Shown piece after piece: positions 32,054-40,437 of a DNA stretch of 64,000 nucleotides. The position numbers and the translations under genes were made by a program. How positions within the stretch are numbered: the stretch's first letter is position 1; each line of letters opens with the position of its first letter. The DNA is from Brevibacterium antiquum (lineage in GTDB: Bacteria > Actinomycetota > Actinomycetes > Actinomycetales > Brevibacteriaceae), in NCBI RefSeq assembly GCF_016107655.1, contig NZ_JABASX010000009.1, positions 124,001-188,000 of the forward strand. Direction: 5' to 3'. Below the pieces are notes generated by a model, which did no database searches, was not told the origin of the DNA, and was given only the letters and a program-made list of their open reading frames with translations.

Positions 32054-32724
32054 CAAAGATACTCGTCGTCGACAACTACGACAGCTTCGTCTACACGCTC
32101 GTGTCCTACGTCCGTGAGCTCGGAGCCGAAACGCACGTCATCCGCAATGACGATATGACCGCCGAGGCTGTCGTGACCCTGGCTTCGGGGTACGACGGTG
32201 TCCTGCTGTCACCGGGTCCGGGTGTGCCGGCCGAATCGGGAGTGTGCCCGGACCTCATCGCCTGGGCGGAGACGTCTGGCACCCCGGTGTTCGGAGTCTG
32301 CCTGGGCCATCAGGCGCTGGGAGAGGTCTTCGGCGCCACAGTGACCCACTCGCCGGTGCTCATGCACGGAAAGACCTCAGTCATCACCCACGACAGTCAG
32401 GGCATCTTCTTCGGCTGCAAGAACCCGCTGACCGTGACCCGTTATCACTCACTGGCGATCGTCGATGAGACCATCGATCTCGAGAAGTTCCTGGTCACCG
32501 CCCGCACCGATGATGGAGTCGTGATGGCCATCGAACACCGTGAGCAGCCATTGTTCGGTGTTCAGTTCCACCCGGAGTCCGTGCTCACGGAATGCGGTTA
32601 TCTGATGTTGGGCAACTGGCTCGAGGTCTGCGGCATCGAAGGTGCCGCCGCGCAGGCTGCCGCGATGTCGCCGATGGCCTCGGCGATCGCGGCGAAGCCC
32701 GTCCCGGCCGCCATTCCGGCCTAA
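32050..32724 (+). CDS. pabA: Aminodeoxychorismate/anthranilate synthase glutamine amidotransferase component
   Basis: A 224-residue class I glutamine amidotransferase. The triad is present: Cys84 in FGVCLGHQ, His174 and Glu176 in VQFHPES. The start ILVVDNYDSFVYTLVSYVRE is the PabA/TrpG signature. It supplies ammonia from glutamine to PabB (folate) or TrpE (tryptophan). With no synthase partner nearby and the usual near-origin location, PabA is likelier, but the two cannot be separated by sequence. An Ala/Pro-rich tail of about 25 residues is extra. Confidence 0.87.
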   Translation: MTKILVVDNYDSFVYTLVSYVRELGAETHVIRNDDMTAEAVVTLASGYDGVLLSPGPGVPAESGVCPDLIAWAETSGTPVFGVCLGHQALGEVFGATVTHSPVLMHGKTSVITHDSQGIFFGCKNPLTVTRYHSLAIVDETIDLEKFLVTARTDDGVVMAIEHREQPLFGVQFHPESVLTECGYLMLGNWLEVCGIEGAAAQAAAMSPMASAIAAKPVPAAIPA

Positions 32725-32780
32725 GCTGCGTCTCCGGCTGACGCAGCCGCCACTCCGGCTAAGTTGGCTGCTTCGGCCTA

Positions 32781-32850
32781 AACCGTCACTCCGGCGTAAA
32801 CCGTCACTTCGGCGTAAACCGCCACTTCGGCGTAAACCGCCATTTCGGCT
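32781..32850 (+). repeat. 18-bp tandem repeat, nearly four units
   Basis: Units AACCGTCACTCCGGCGTA (32781-32798), AACCGTCACTTCGGCGTA (32799-32816), AACCGCCACTTCGGCGTA (32817-32834) and a partial fourth (32835-32850), lying about 55 bases after the pabA stop. In the pabA frame each unit carries a TAA stop. The preceding stretch, from 32725, holds weaker copies. Confidence 0.8.
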
Positions 32851-32945
32851 CAGACGGCCGCGACAGCTGGGCAATCGTGCTCAGACTCTTCCTGTGGCCC
32901 TGTTCGGCATATTAGGATCGGGACACACACCGAGAGGACCTACTG

Positions 32946-33458
32946 ATGTCAGAGTCGAGTATCAACAGGAGCGAACCATTCCCCGAACTCACAGTGTTCG
33001 AGGCGACGTCGGTCCCCACCGCCGTCGTAGAGGTCAGGAATGTCGCCATGGAGGACCTTCCAAGCCACTTCGACGCCGTGTATTCCGGGCTGTTCCCTGC
33101 CCTTGCCGAGGCTGAGCAGGAAATCGCTGGTCCCGCATTCGCGCTGTACACGCGCCAACCCAGCGACACCGTCGACCTGGAGATCGGCCTTCCGCTCACG
33201 TCGGGGCTGAAGCAGGCCCTGCCTCTGGACGAAGGTCTCATTGCGATCCCGTCTCAGCTGCCCGGCGGATCGATCGCCGCACTGACCCATGCCGGTGGAT
33301 ATGACGGATTGGGTGAGGCCTGGGCGGGGTTGATGAAGGCAGTCGTCGACGCCGGACACCACCCGGGCCTGCCGTTCTTCGAGGTCTACGTGACAGAGCC
33401 GAATCCCGATATGGACCCGGCGGATCTGCGCACCGACCTCTTCCTCACCCTGTCCTGA
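32946..33458 (+). CDS. GyrI-like (effector-binding domain) protein
   Basis: A 170-residue stand-alone GyrI/SOUL-type ligand-binding domain with GAGAGGACC before ATG 32946. Features are TVFEATSVPTAVVEVRNVAM, the helix HFDAVYSGLFPALAEAEQEI, GPAFALYTRQPS, PGGSIAALTHAGGYDGLGEA and a final acidic beta strand PFFEVYVTEPNPDMDPADLR. Such domains bind small hydrophobic ligands and also occur in MerR and AraC regulators. No DNA-binding part is attached, so it may be a hydrolase-like or sensor protein. Confidence 0.8.
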   Translation: MSESSINRSEPFPELTVFEATSVPTAVVEVRNVAMEDLPSHFDAVYSGLFPALAEAEQEIAGPAFALYTRQPSDTVDLEIGLPLTSGLKQALPLDEGLIAIPSQLPGGSIAALTHAGGYDGLGEAWAGLMKAVVDAGHHPGLPFFEVYVTEPNPDMDPADLRTDLFLTLS

Positions 33459-33467
33459 GAAGACGAA

Positions 33468-33505
33468 CTGGGGCCGCCACCGAGACTTCTCGATGGCGGC
33501 CCCAG
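33468..33505. terminator. Bidirectional terminator between the GyrI-like and pknB genes
   Basis: A perfect 12-bp stem (CTGGGGCCGCCA and its complement) with a 14-base loop lies between two convergent stop codons. Confidence 0.8.
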
Positions 33506-33537
33506 CCGTTTCAGACCGTCGGTCGGGTCGGAATCAC

Positions 33538-35466
33538 TCAGGGGTTGCCGTCGGTACCCGTGTCGGAGAAGCCGTCGAACCAGTTGCCTCCGCCTCCGCC
33601 GATGGCCTCGGCGTCCGAGTCACTGTCCTTGTCTTTGTCCTTTTCGCCGCCGGTGTCATCGCCGCTGTCGTCGCTGCCGCCGTCGTCAGACGGCGACGTG
33701 GGGACCCCGCCGGGGATGGATGGAATGCTCGGCGACGATGGCTCCTCCGGCGGCTTCTTGGCCACCTTGACCGTGATCTCCGAGCCCTGCTTGACCTCGC
33801 TGCCGCCAGCCGATGACTGTTCGAAGACCTTCTTCGCCGGTTCGTCTGCAGTCTCGACCTCTTCGGTCTTGCACCCCAGCTGGTAGTCGTCGCCCTCGAG
33901 GATCTCGCACGCTTCCTTCGCGGATTTGCCCGTCACATCGGGGACCTCGACCATTCCCGAGGACACGACGAGGTCGACGTTCGAGTCCACATCCACCTCG
34001 GAGCTGGCGCCGGGCTTCGTCTCGATGACGACACCCTTCTCCACATCCGGAGAGTTCTGGGAGATGTGCGTGCCTGCCTGGAGCTTGGCGTCATTGAGGA
34101 TCTTGCGGGCGCTTTCCTCGGATTTGCCGGAGACATCGGGGACCTTGACGCTTTCGGGGCCGGAGGAGATGACCAGCTTCACGACGCTGTCCTCCTCCAC
34201 TCGCTGGCCGCCGGCGGGATCGGTCTTGATGGCTTTGCCCTCGTCGACGTCCTCGCTGTAGGACTCGTCTCTGTCGACTCTCAGGCCTTGTTGGATGAGG
34301 GCGGACTCGGCCTCATCGGCATCCATATTGGCCACGTCCGTGACCTCGACCTGGATGATGTCCGGTGGTTTGTTGATCTCGTAGACCCACAGGGCGATGG
34401 CGGCCAGAGCCAACAGCACGAAGATGCTGCCGATCCAGATCCAGGCGCGCGAGCGCCTCGGCGGTGGTGGTTCGTCCTGCTTGGCCATGATCGTCGACAC
34501 GGCACCCGTCTCAGGTTCCGCCTCGGCGTCCTGAGCATACTGCGGGGGACCCATCATGGCCCCGGCCATCGGGAACGCCTGGGTGCGATCCATGTCGTCG
34601 TCGAAGCTCAGGGGACGACCGTCACGGGCCGCGAGGACATCCTCACGGAAGATGTAGGCGTCCTGGTAGCGCTCGTCACGGTCCTTCAGCAGCGAATGCA
34701 TGAGGAGGCGGTCGACTTCAGGGGGAACATTCGGATTGTAGAAGCTCGGAGGCTTCGGCGTCTCGCCCACGTGCTGGTAGGCGACCGCCAGCTGCGAATC
34801 CCCGACGAACGGGGGCCGGCCGACGAGGAGTTCATAGAGCAGGCAGGCCGTCGAATACAGGTCGGAACGGGCGTCGACGACCTCACCACGGGCCTGTTCG
34901 GGGGACAGGTACTGGGCGGTGCCCACGACCGACTGTGTCTGGGTCAGCCCGCTGTTGTCCTTGAGCGCGCGGGCGATGCCGAAGTCCATGACCTTGATGT
35001 CACCCTCGGGGGTGAGCATGACGTTGGCCGGCTTGATATCGCGGTGGACGATTCCGTTGCGGTGGGAGTACTCGAGTGGGGCGAGCACACCTGCGACGAC
35101 GTTGAGCGCCTCGTCGATGGTCAGGGTGCCGTGTTCGTTGAGGACCTCACGCAGGGTCTGGCCTTCGACGTACTCCATGACGATGAAGGGCACGGAGACG
35201 CTGGAGCCTCCGGTCTCCACGAAGTCCTCTTCGCCCGAGTCGTAGACAGCGACGATGCCCGGATGGTTCAGCCCTGCCGCGGACTGCGCCTCACGCTTGA
35301 GACGGGTGTGGAACGAAGGATCACGAGCGAGATCGGACCGCAGAAGCTTGATCGCGACGCGCCGGCCGAGCCGGTTGTCGACGCCCTCGTGCACTTCTGC
35401 CATGCCCCCACGGCCGAGGAGCGCACGAACTTCGTACCGCCCCGACAGCACCTTGGGTTCATTCAT
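33538..35466 (-). CDS. pknB: Serine/threonine protein kinase PknB with PASTA domains
   Basis: A 642-residue membrane kinase. The kinase domain (about 10-270) has GRGGMAEV, Lys40 in VAIK, HRDIKPANVM and DFGIARAL. One TM segment (WIWIGSIFVLLALAAIALWV) follows, then three extracellular PASTA repeats, which bind muropeptides, and an Asp/Ser/Gly-rich tail. PknB controls cell-wall synthesis and division. It is the last gene of the block, 83 bases after pknA, and may have its own promoter. The usual mycobacterial form has four PASTA repeats. Confidence 0.93.
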   Translation of the reverse strand: MNEPKVLSGRYEVRALLGRGGMAEVHEGVDNRLGRRVAIKLLRSDLARDPSFHTRLKREAQSAAGLNHPGIVAVYDSGEEDFVETGGSSVSVPFIVMEYVEGQTLREVLNEHGTLTIDEALNVVAGVLAPLEYSHRNGIVHRDIKPANVMLTPEGDIKVMDFGIARALKDNSGLTQTQSVVGTAQYLSPEQARGEVVDARSDLYSTACLLYELLVGRPPFVGDSQLAVAYQHVGETPKPPSFYNPNVPPEVDRLLMHSLLKDRDERYQDAYIFREDVLAARDGRPLSFDDDMDRTQAFPMAGAMMGPPQYAQDAEAEPETGAVSTIMAKQDEPPPPRRSRAWIWIGSIFVLLALAAIALWVYEINKPPDIIQVEVTDVANMDADEAESALIQQGLRVDRDESYSEDVDEGKAIKTDPAGGQRVEEDSVVKLVISSGPESVKVPDVSGKSEESARKILNDAKLQAGTHISQNSPDVEKGVVIETKPGASSEVDVDSNVDLVVSSGMVEVPDVTGKSAKEACEILEGDDYQLGCKTEEVETADEPAKKVFEQSSAGGSEVKQGSEITVKVAKKPPEEPSSPSIPSIPGGVPTSPSDDGGSDDSGDDTGGEKDKDKDSDSDAEAIGGGGGNWFDGFSDTGTDGNP

Positions 35467-35549
35467 TCTGGTCCTCCGCTTGGTTCACCCACGTCGTGGG
35501 AAAGTACTCCGCATGTCAAGTAGATTACTCGTCTTCTCAGCGCATGGTG

Positions 35550-37388
35550 TCAGCCAAAGATCGACTCGTCCAAGTCTGTGCCGGCACTGGGATCGTCATT
35601 GGTGCCGCCTCCGGACGAGTTTCCGCCGCCGTCGTCGGAGCTGTTGGACCCGCTGTTCGAGTTCGAACCGCTGTTGTCATTGCCGTTCTGCCCGCCGTTC
35701 GGATCGCTGCTGCTCTGATCTGAGCCGTTCTGGTTGCCGCTGTCCTGGTCCGAACCGTTCTGGTTGCCACTGTCCTGGTCCGAACCATTCGGATCGCTGC
35801 TCGAACCGTTGTCGGCATCGGCAGTGCCGGTGTCGTTGCTCGAGGAGCCCCCGTCGTCGTTGCTGCTCGAGCCCGAACCATCGTCACCGCTGGTCTCTGA
35901 CGGTGTGGGAGTGCTCGAAGGTTCAGGTTCCTCCGTCTCCACCGGCTCCTCGGCCGGGCCAGAGGAGATGTAGAGCGTGACAGTGTCGCCCTCTTCGAAG
36001 GTGTAGCCGTTCTCTCCCTCACCCACATCGGCGACCGTGCCCGCTGCGCGGGAGGACTCGATGGTCTGGGTCTCGGCTTCCAGCCCCTGCCGTTCGAGGT
36101 TCTGAGTCGCCGAGGACTCGGTCAGTCCGATGTAATCGCTCTTGTCGATCTCGATCGTCTTCGCTGCCTGCGAAGTCGTGGGTGCGCTGGTGCTGGGGTC
36201 CGGCTCGGGCTCGGCGTTGCCTCCTCCGAGGAAGAACCACAGCAGCGAACCGACGGCGATGAGTGCGACGATCGCGAGGATCCAGATGAGGGCGCGGCCC
36301 TTCTTCGACTGCTTCTCGTCGAGTTCCCTGTCCTCTGCGTTCTCCGCATCGAGTTCGCTGCCGTTCGCAGCCCCGGCCCCCGCTGCACCGGCACCAGCAA
36401 CTCCTGCGGCAGCTGCACCCGGGTAGACACGAGTCTCCTCATTGGACGCCGTGACCGGCATCGCCTTGGTCGTCGGCACGGGTTCGGGGCTGTTGAAGAC
36501 CTGGGTCAATGCATCGGAGGCGGCGCTGCCCAGTCGCATCTGCGGCAGAATCTCTTCGGCACCTGCGACATCGCCTGCGGCCAGCGCATCGGCGGCCCGG
36601 GACACCGCCATGGCATCCGAAGGCCTGCGTTCGGGCTTCTTCTCCAGCAGGCAGTCGACGAAGCGGCGCAATGGTTCGGACACCGTGTCCGGCAGCGGCG
36701 GATGCTGTTGATTGACCTGGGCGATGGCGATCGCGACTTGCGAGTCACCGGTGAACGGACGCTGCCCGGCCAGTGCCTCATAGGCGATGATGCCCAGAGC
36801 GTAGAGGTCGGAGCCGGACCCCGAACCCTTGCCTGTAGCCTGCTCCGGTGCCAGGTACTGGGCTGTGCCCATCACCTGCCCCGTCTTCGTCAGCGGGGCC
36901 TGGTCGGTGACGCGTGCGATGCCGAAGTCCGTGATCTTGACCCGGAAGTCCGGGGTCATGAGGATATTGCCGGGTTTGATGTCGCGGTGGATGACTCCGA
37001 CCTTGTGGGCCGCCCCCAGCGCCTGCGCGGACTGGGAGACGATGCTCAGAGTGTCCGTCTCCGACAGGGGTGCGCTGCGCTCGATGATCGCCGACAGTGC
37101 CTCCCCTGGCACGTACTCCATGACGAGATAAGGGGATCCCTGCTCGTCGCCGTAGTCGAAGACACCGGCGATTCCGGGGTCCGATGCGCGCCCCATGTTC
37201 TGCGCCTCGGCACGGAACCGCGCGAGGAAGGTGGTATCTGAAAGGTATTCGTCCTTGAGGATCTTCGCCGCAATCTCACGGCCGAGCACGGAGTCGACGC
37301 CCTTCCAGACCTCACCCATACCGCCCACAGCAATGCGAGAGGTGAGCTTGTATCGGTTTCCCAACAGGGTGCCTTCGACGGGTCTCAT
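35550..37388 (-). CDS. pknA: Serine/threonine protein kinase PknA-like with one PASTA domain
   Basis: A 612-residue kinase: AVGGMGEVWKG loop, Lys in IAAKIL, HRDIKPGNILM, DFGIARVT. An Ala/Gly-rich linker leads to the TM segment ALIWILAIVALIAVGSLLWF, then one PASTA-like domain (DYIGLTESSATQNLERQGLE) and a low-complexity tail of about 110 residues with repeated GSDQDSGNQN units (the exact tandem DNA repeat lies around 35730-35790). Mycobacterial PknA lacks PASTA domains, but other actinobacterial forms have them. Four-base overlap with pbpA. Confidence 0.9.
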   Translation of the reverse strand: MRPVEGTLLGNRYKLTSRIAVGGMGEVWKGVDSVLGREIAAKILKDEYLSDTTFLARFRAEAQNMGRASDPGIAGVFDYGDEQGSPYLVMEYVPGEALSAIIERSAPLSETDTLSIVSQSAQALGAAHKVGVIHRDIKPGNILMTPDFRVKITDFGIARVTDQAPLTKTGQVMGTAQYLAPEQATGKGSGSGSDLYALGIIAYEALAGQRPFTGDSQVAIAIAQVNQQHPPLPDTVSEPLRRFVDCLLEKKPERRPSDAMAVSRAADALAAGDVAGAEEILPQMRLGSAASDALTQVFNSPEPVPTTKAMPVTASNEETRVYPGAAAAGVAGAGAAGAGAANGSELDAENAEDRELDEKQSKKGRALIWILAIVALIAVGSLLWFFLGGGNAEPEPDPSTSAPTTSQAAKTIEIDKSDYIGLTESSATQNLERQGLEAETQTIESSRAAGTVADVGEGENGYTFEEGDTVTLYISSGPAEEPVETEEPEPSSTPTPSETSGDDGSGSSSNDDGGSSSNDTGTADADNGSSSDPNGSDQDSGNQNGSDQDSGNQNGSDQSSSDPNGGQNGNDNSGSNSNSGSNSSDDGGGNSSGGGTNDDPSAGTDLDESIFG

Positions 37389-38854
37389 TTTTCGACCACC
37401 GCTTCCATCATGTCCTTGGCGATCGGTCCTGCGACCGTCGCTCCATAAGCTTCGTTGCCCGCGTTTCCGCCGTTCTCCACGACGACCGCGACTGCGATCT
37501 TCGGATCATCGGCTGGGGCGAATGATATGAACCACGCGTGCGGGGCCGCACCGGGTCCGTGCTGTGCGGTACCGGTCTTCGCGGCAACCTTCGTGCCGTC
37601 CATCTTGGCCACCGAGGCGGTTCCGTCCTCGACCACGCCTTCCATCATCGTGGTCAGCTGATCGGCGGTCTTACCCGAAACGGGCCGCGACATCTGCGCT
37701 GGGCGCATCTCCTTGATGGGTTCGAGGGTGTTCGCGTTCAGAACCCGGTCGACGAGCTGCGGCTTCATCATCTTGCCGCCGTTGGCGATTCCGGCCGTCA
37801 TCATCGCCATCTGCATCGGCGTGGACCTGACCTCGTACTGCCCCAGCGAGGACTGAGCCAACTGGGGTGGATTGAGGTCCTCCGGGAACGTGGACGCACT
37901 GACGTTGAGCGGAATCTCCATCTCCTGGCCGAATCCGAATTTCTCCGCCTGTTCCTTGATCGCATCCTCGCCCAGATCCATTCCGAGTGAGGCGAATGAG
38001 GTGTTGCAGGACTCGGCGAGCGAATCGGCCAGGGTCGGGCTTCCGCCGTTGCGGCAGGCACCAGGATGGGAGTTGCCGATCGTGGAGGTGGTCTGGGGCA
38101 GGTCGAGCTCAGCCGGACCGTTCAGTGTCGAATCCGGCTTGTAATCGCCCGATTCCAGCGCGGCCGCAGCCACGAGGACCTTGAACGTCGAGCCCGGCGG
38201 GTACAGGTTGCCGCCGATGGCGCGGTTATAGGCAGGCTTGTCCTCAGCGTTGTTGAGAGTCTCGAAGGCGGACTGCGCCGTCGAGGAGTCATGACTGGCG
38301 ATGGGGTTGGGGTCCCAGCCAGGTGTCGAGGCCATGGCGAGGATCTTGCCGGTCTTCGGATCGAGTGCGACCGCTGCACCGTTCTGGTTGCCCAGTCCGT
38401 CCCAGGCGGCTTTCTGCACCTTCGGGTCGATGCTCAGCTCCACGGCCGCACCGCGGGGCTGCTCGCCTGTGACCAGGCTGCCGACCTTGTCGTAGAACAG
38501 AGCGTCGGAGTCCCCGGAGAGGTACTCGCCGGAGGCACGCTCCATGCCTGAAGCTCCCGAGACGATGGAGTAGTACCCGGTCATGGAGGCGTAGGCACGG
38601 GGGTCGAGGCCCTCCGAGCCGTACTTGCGCTGGAACTTGTATTTGTCGTCGACTGGTTCGGAGTAGGCGATTTTCTTGCCGTCGACGAGGATCGGTCCCC
38701 GGTCGCGAGCCAGCTGGTCGAGGACCTTCCTGTTGTTGAGCGCATTGTTGTTCAGTGAGTCGGCGGTGACGAACTGAACCCAGCTGGTGGAGCTGAACAG
38801 CAGCGCGAACATGACGAACCCGACGATGCTGATGTGTTTCAGTGGCTTCTTCAT
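37385..38854 (-). CDS. pbpA: Class B penicillin-binding protein (transpeptidase)
   Basis: A 489-residue transpeptidase with an N-terminal TM anchor (ISIVGFVMFALLFSSTSWVQ) and the three active-site motifs: STFK in YPPGSTFKVLVAA, SCN in LAESCNTSFASLG and KTG in AAKTGTAQHGPG. It cross-links peptidoglycan with the SEDS polymerase encoded next door. It overlaps both neighbours by four bases in the fhaA-fhaB-pstP-rodA-pbpA-pknA order, which is diagnostic of actinobacterial PbpA. Confidence 0.95.
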   Translation of the reverse strand: MKKPLKHISIVGFVMFALLFSSTSWVQFVTADSLNNNALNNRKVLDQLARDRGPILVDGKKIAYSEPVDDKYKFQRKYGSEGLDPRAYASMTGYYSIVSGASGMERASGEYLSGDSDALFYDKVGSLVTGEQPRGAAVELSIDPKVQKAAWDGLGNQNGAAVALDPKTGKILAMASTPGWDPNPIASHDSSTAQSAFETLNNAEDKPAYNRAIGGNLYPPGSTFKVLVAAAALESGDYKPDSTLNGPAELDLPQTTSTIGNSHPGACRNGGSPTLADSLAESCNTSFASLGMDLGEDAIKEQAEKFGFGQEMEIPLNVSASTFPEDLNPPQLAQSSLGQYEVRSTPMQMAMMTAGIANGGKMMKPQLVDRVLNANTLEPIKEMRPAQMSRPVSGKTADQLTTMMEGVVEDGTASVAKMDGTKVAAKTGTAQHGPGAAPHAWFISFAPADDPKIAVAVVVENGGNAGNEAYGATVAGPIAKDMMEAVVEK

Positions 38855-40437
38855 CGTTCACCTCCGGTAGTGCCCAGATTCGTCGTCGGGCCCTCATCGG
38901 ACCGGTTTGCCTCGAGATCGGCGGCGCCGAGGTTGGTCGTCGGCGCATCGTCGCTGGTGGCGCGATCCGTGGCGAGATTGCCGGCCGCGTGCTCGCGTGC
39001 TCCCTCGACACGTTTCGTGTCATTGCGATTCCCGGTCGCCCGCGCCGAGGCGGTGGCGTCGTCGGGATCCTCCGTGATTTTGAGGACACCGGTGTGGAAT
39101 TCCTCCACCGGTCGCCTGGCATTGTCGGAGATGCGCAGGAGGAGCGCGATGATCATCCAGTTCGCAATCAGAGACGACCCGCCTTGGGCGAGGAACGGCG
39201 TGGTCAGACCCGTGAGCGGAATGAGGCGGGTGACGCCGCCGACGACGACGAAGACCTGCAGGGCGATCGTGAAGCTCAGGCCCGTGGCCAGCAGGGTGCC
39301 GAAACCGTCGCGCAGCTGCTGGGCGGTCTTGATGCCGCGCTGGAAGATGAACAGGTAGCAGAGCAGGATGACGAAGAGTCCCGCCATGCCCAGTTCTTCG
39401 CCGAGACTGGCGTAGATGAAGTCGGATTCGGCATAGGGGACCATATTGGGTCGGCCCTCACCGAGTCCGGTTCCGGTCAGCCCGCCGTTGGACATGCCGA
39501 ACAGTCCTTGGACCAGCTGGTACGAACCACCAGGAGTTTTGTTGTACTCCTCGGCAGTGAGTGCATTGAGCCAACCGTCGACACGCTGCCCGACGTGGGA
39601 GAAGAGGAAGGTCGCTGCGACCGCGCCGACAGCGAAGAAGCCGAGTCCGAGAATGATCCAGGAGACCTTGCTCGTCGCAACATAGAGCATGGCGACGAAC
39701 AGGCCGAAGAACAGCAGCGAGGTGCCCAGGTCCCTCTCGAATACGAGGATGCCGACGCTGGCCACCCAAGCGATGATGATGGGACCGAAGTCACGCAGGC
39801 GCGGGAAGCGGATGCCGAGGATCTTCGGGCCGGCCAGAACCAACTGGTCACGATAGGACACGAGGTAGCCGGCGAAGAAGATGGCCAGCAGGATCTTCGC
39901 GATCTCACCGGGCTGGAAGGACATCGGACCGACGCCGATCCAGATGCGCGCACCGTTGACCGTCTTGCCAAGGCCGGGAATCAGCGGGAGCATGAGGAAG
40001 ATCAGCGCAGCGAACCCCGAGAGGAAGGTGTAGCGGCGCAGCCACCTGTGGTCACCCAGGAAGATGATGATGCCGACGGCCAGGGCTACGCCCAGGGTCA
40101 TCCAGATCAGCTGGGTGACACCGCTGTTCTGGTATTCGTCGCGGCCCAGGTCGACCCGGTAGATCATCGCCAGGCCCAGTCCGTTGAGCAGGACTGCGAT
40201 CGGGACGAGGACAGGGTCGGCGTACTTGGCCTTCCACCACACGACGATGTGGATGATGAGGCCGAGCGCGGCCAACCACGCCGCGTACTGGTAGACATTG
40301 GCGGGGATCGTGTCCTCGGTGCCGAGTCCCACGAGGGCATAGGCGCTCGTGGATACGGCGATTGCGAGGATGAGGAGGCCGAGTTCAGCCAAGCGATAAG
40401 GCCGTGGCCGCGCGCCTTGGTTGGGGTTCGCGGACAT
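38851..40437 (-). CDS. rodA: SEDS-family peptidoglycan glycosyltransferase RodA
   Basis: A 528-residue protein with about 12 TM segments, among them LAELGLLILAIAVSTSAYAL, and the SEDS core GARIWIGVGPMSFQPGEIAK, FERDLGTSLLFFGLFVAMLY and ESDFIYASLGEELGMAGLFV. It polymerises glycan strands for elongation with PbpA. A C-terminal cytoplasmic tail of about 75 residues contains repeated TTNLG motifs (APTTNLGAADLE and GPTTNLGTTGGE), possibly kinase targets or an FHA-binding region. Its ATG shares one base with the pstP stop. Confidence 0.93.
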   Translation of the reverse strand: MSANPNQGARPRPYRLAELGLLILAIAVSTSAYALVGLGTEDTIPANVYQYAAWLAALGLIIHIVVWWKAKYADPVLVPIAVLLNGLGLAMIYRVDLGRDEYQNSGVTQLIWMTLGVALAVGIIIFLGDHRWLRRYTFLSGFAALIFLMLPLIPGLGKTVNGARIWIGVGPMSFQPGEIAKILLAIFFAGYLVSYRDQLVLAGPKILGIRFPRLRDFGPIIIAWVASVGILVFERDLGTSLLFFGLFVAMLYVATSKVSWIILGLGFFAVGAVAATFLFSHVGQRVDGWLNALTAEEYNKTPGGSYQLVQGLFGMSNGGLTGTGLGEGRPNMVPYAESDFIYASLGEELGMAGLFVILLCYLFIFQRGIKTAQQLRDGFGTLLATGLSFTIALQVFVVVGGVTRLIPLTGLTTPFLAQGGSSLIANWMIIALLLRISDNARRPVEEFHTGVLKITEDPDDATASARATGNRNDTKRVEGAREHAAGNLATDRATSDDAPTTNLGAADLEANRSDEGPTTNLGTTGGER

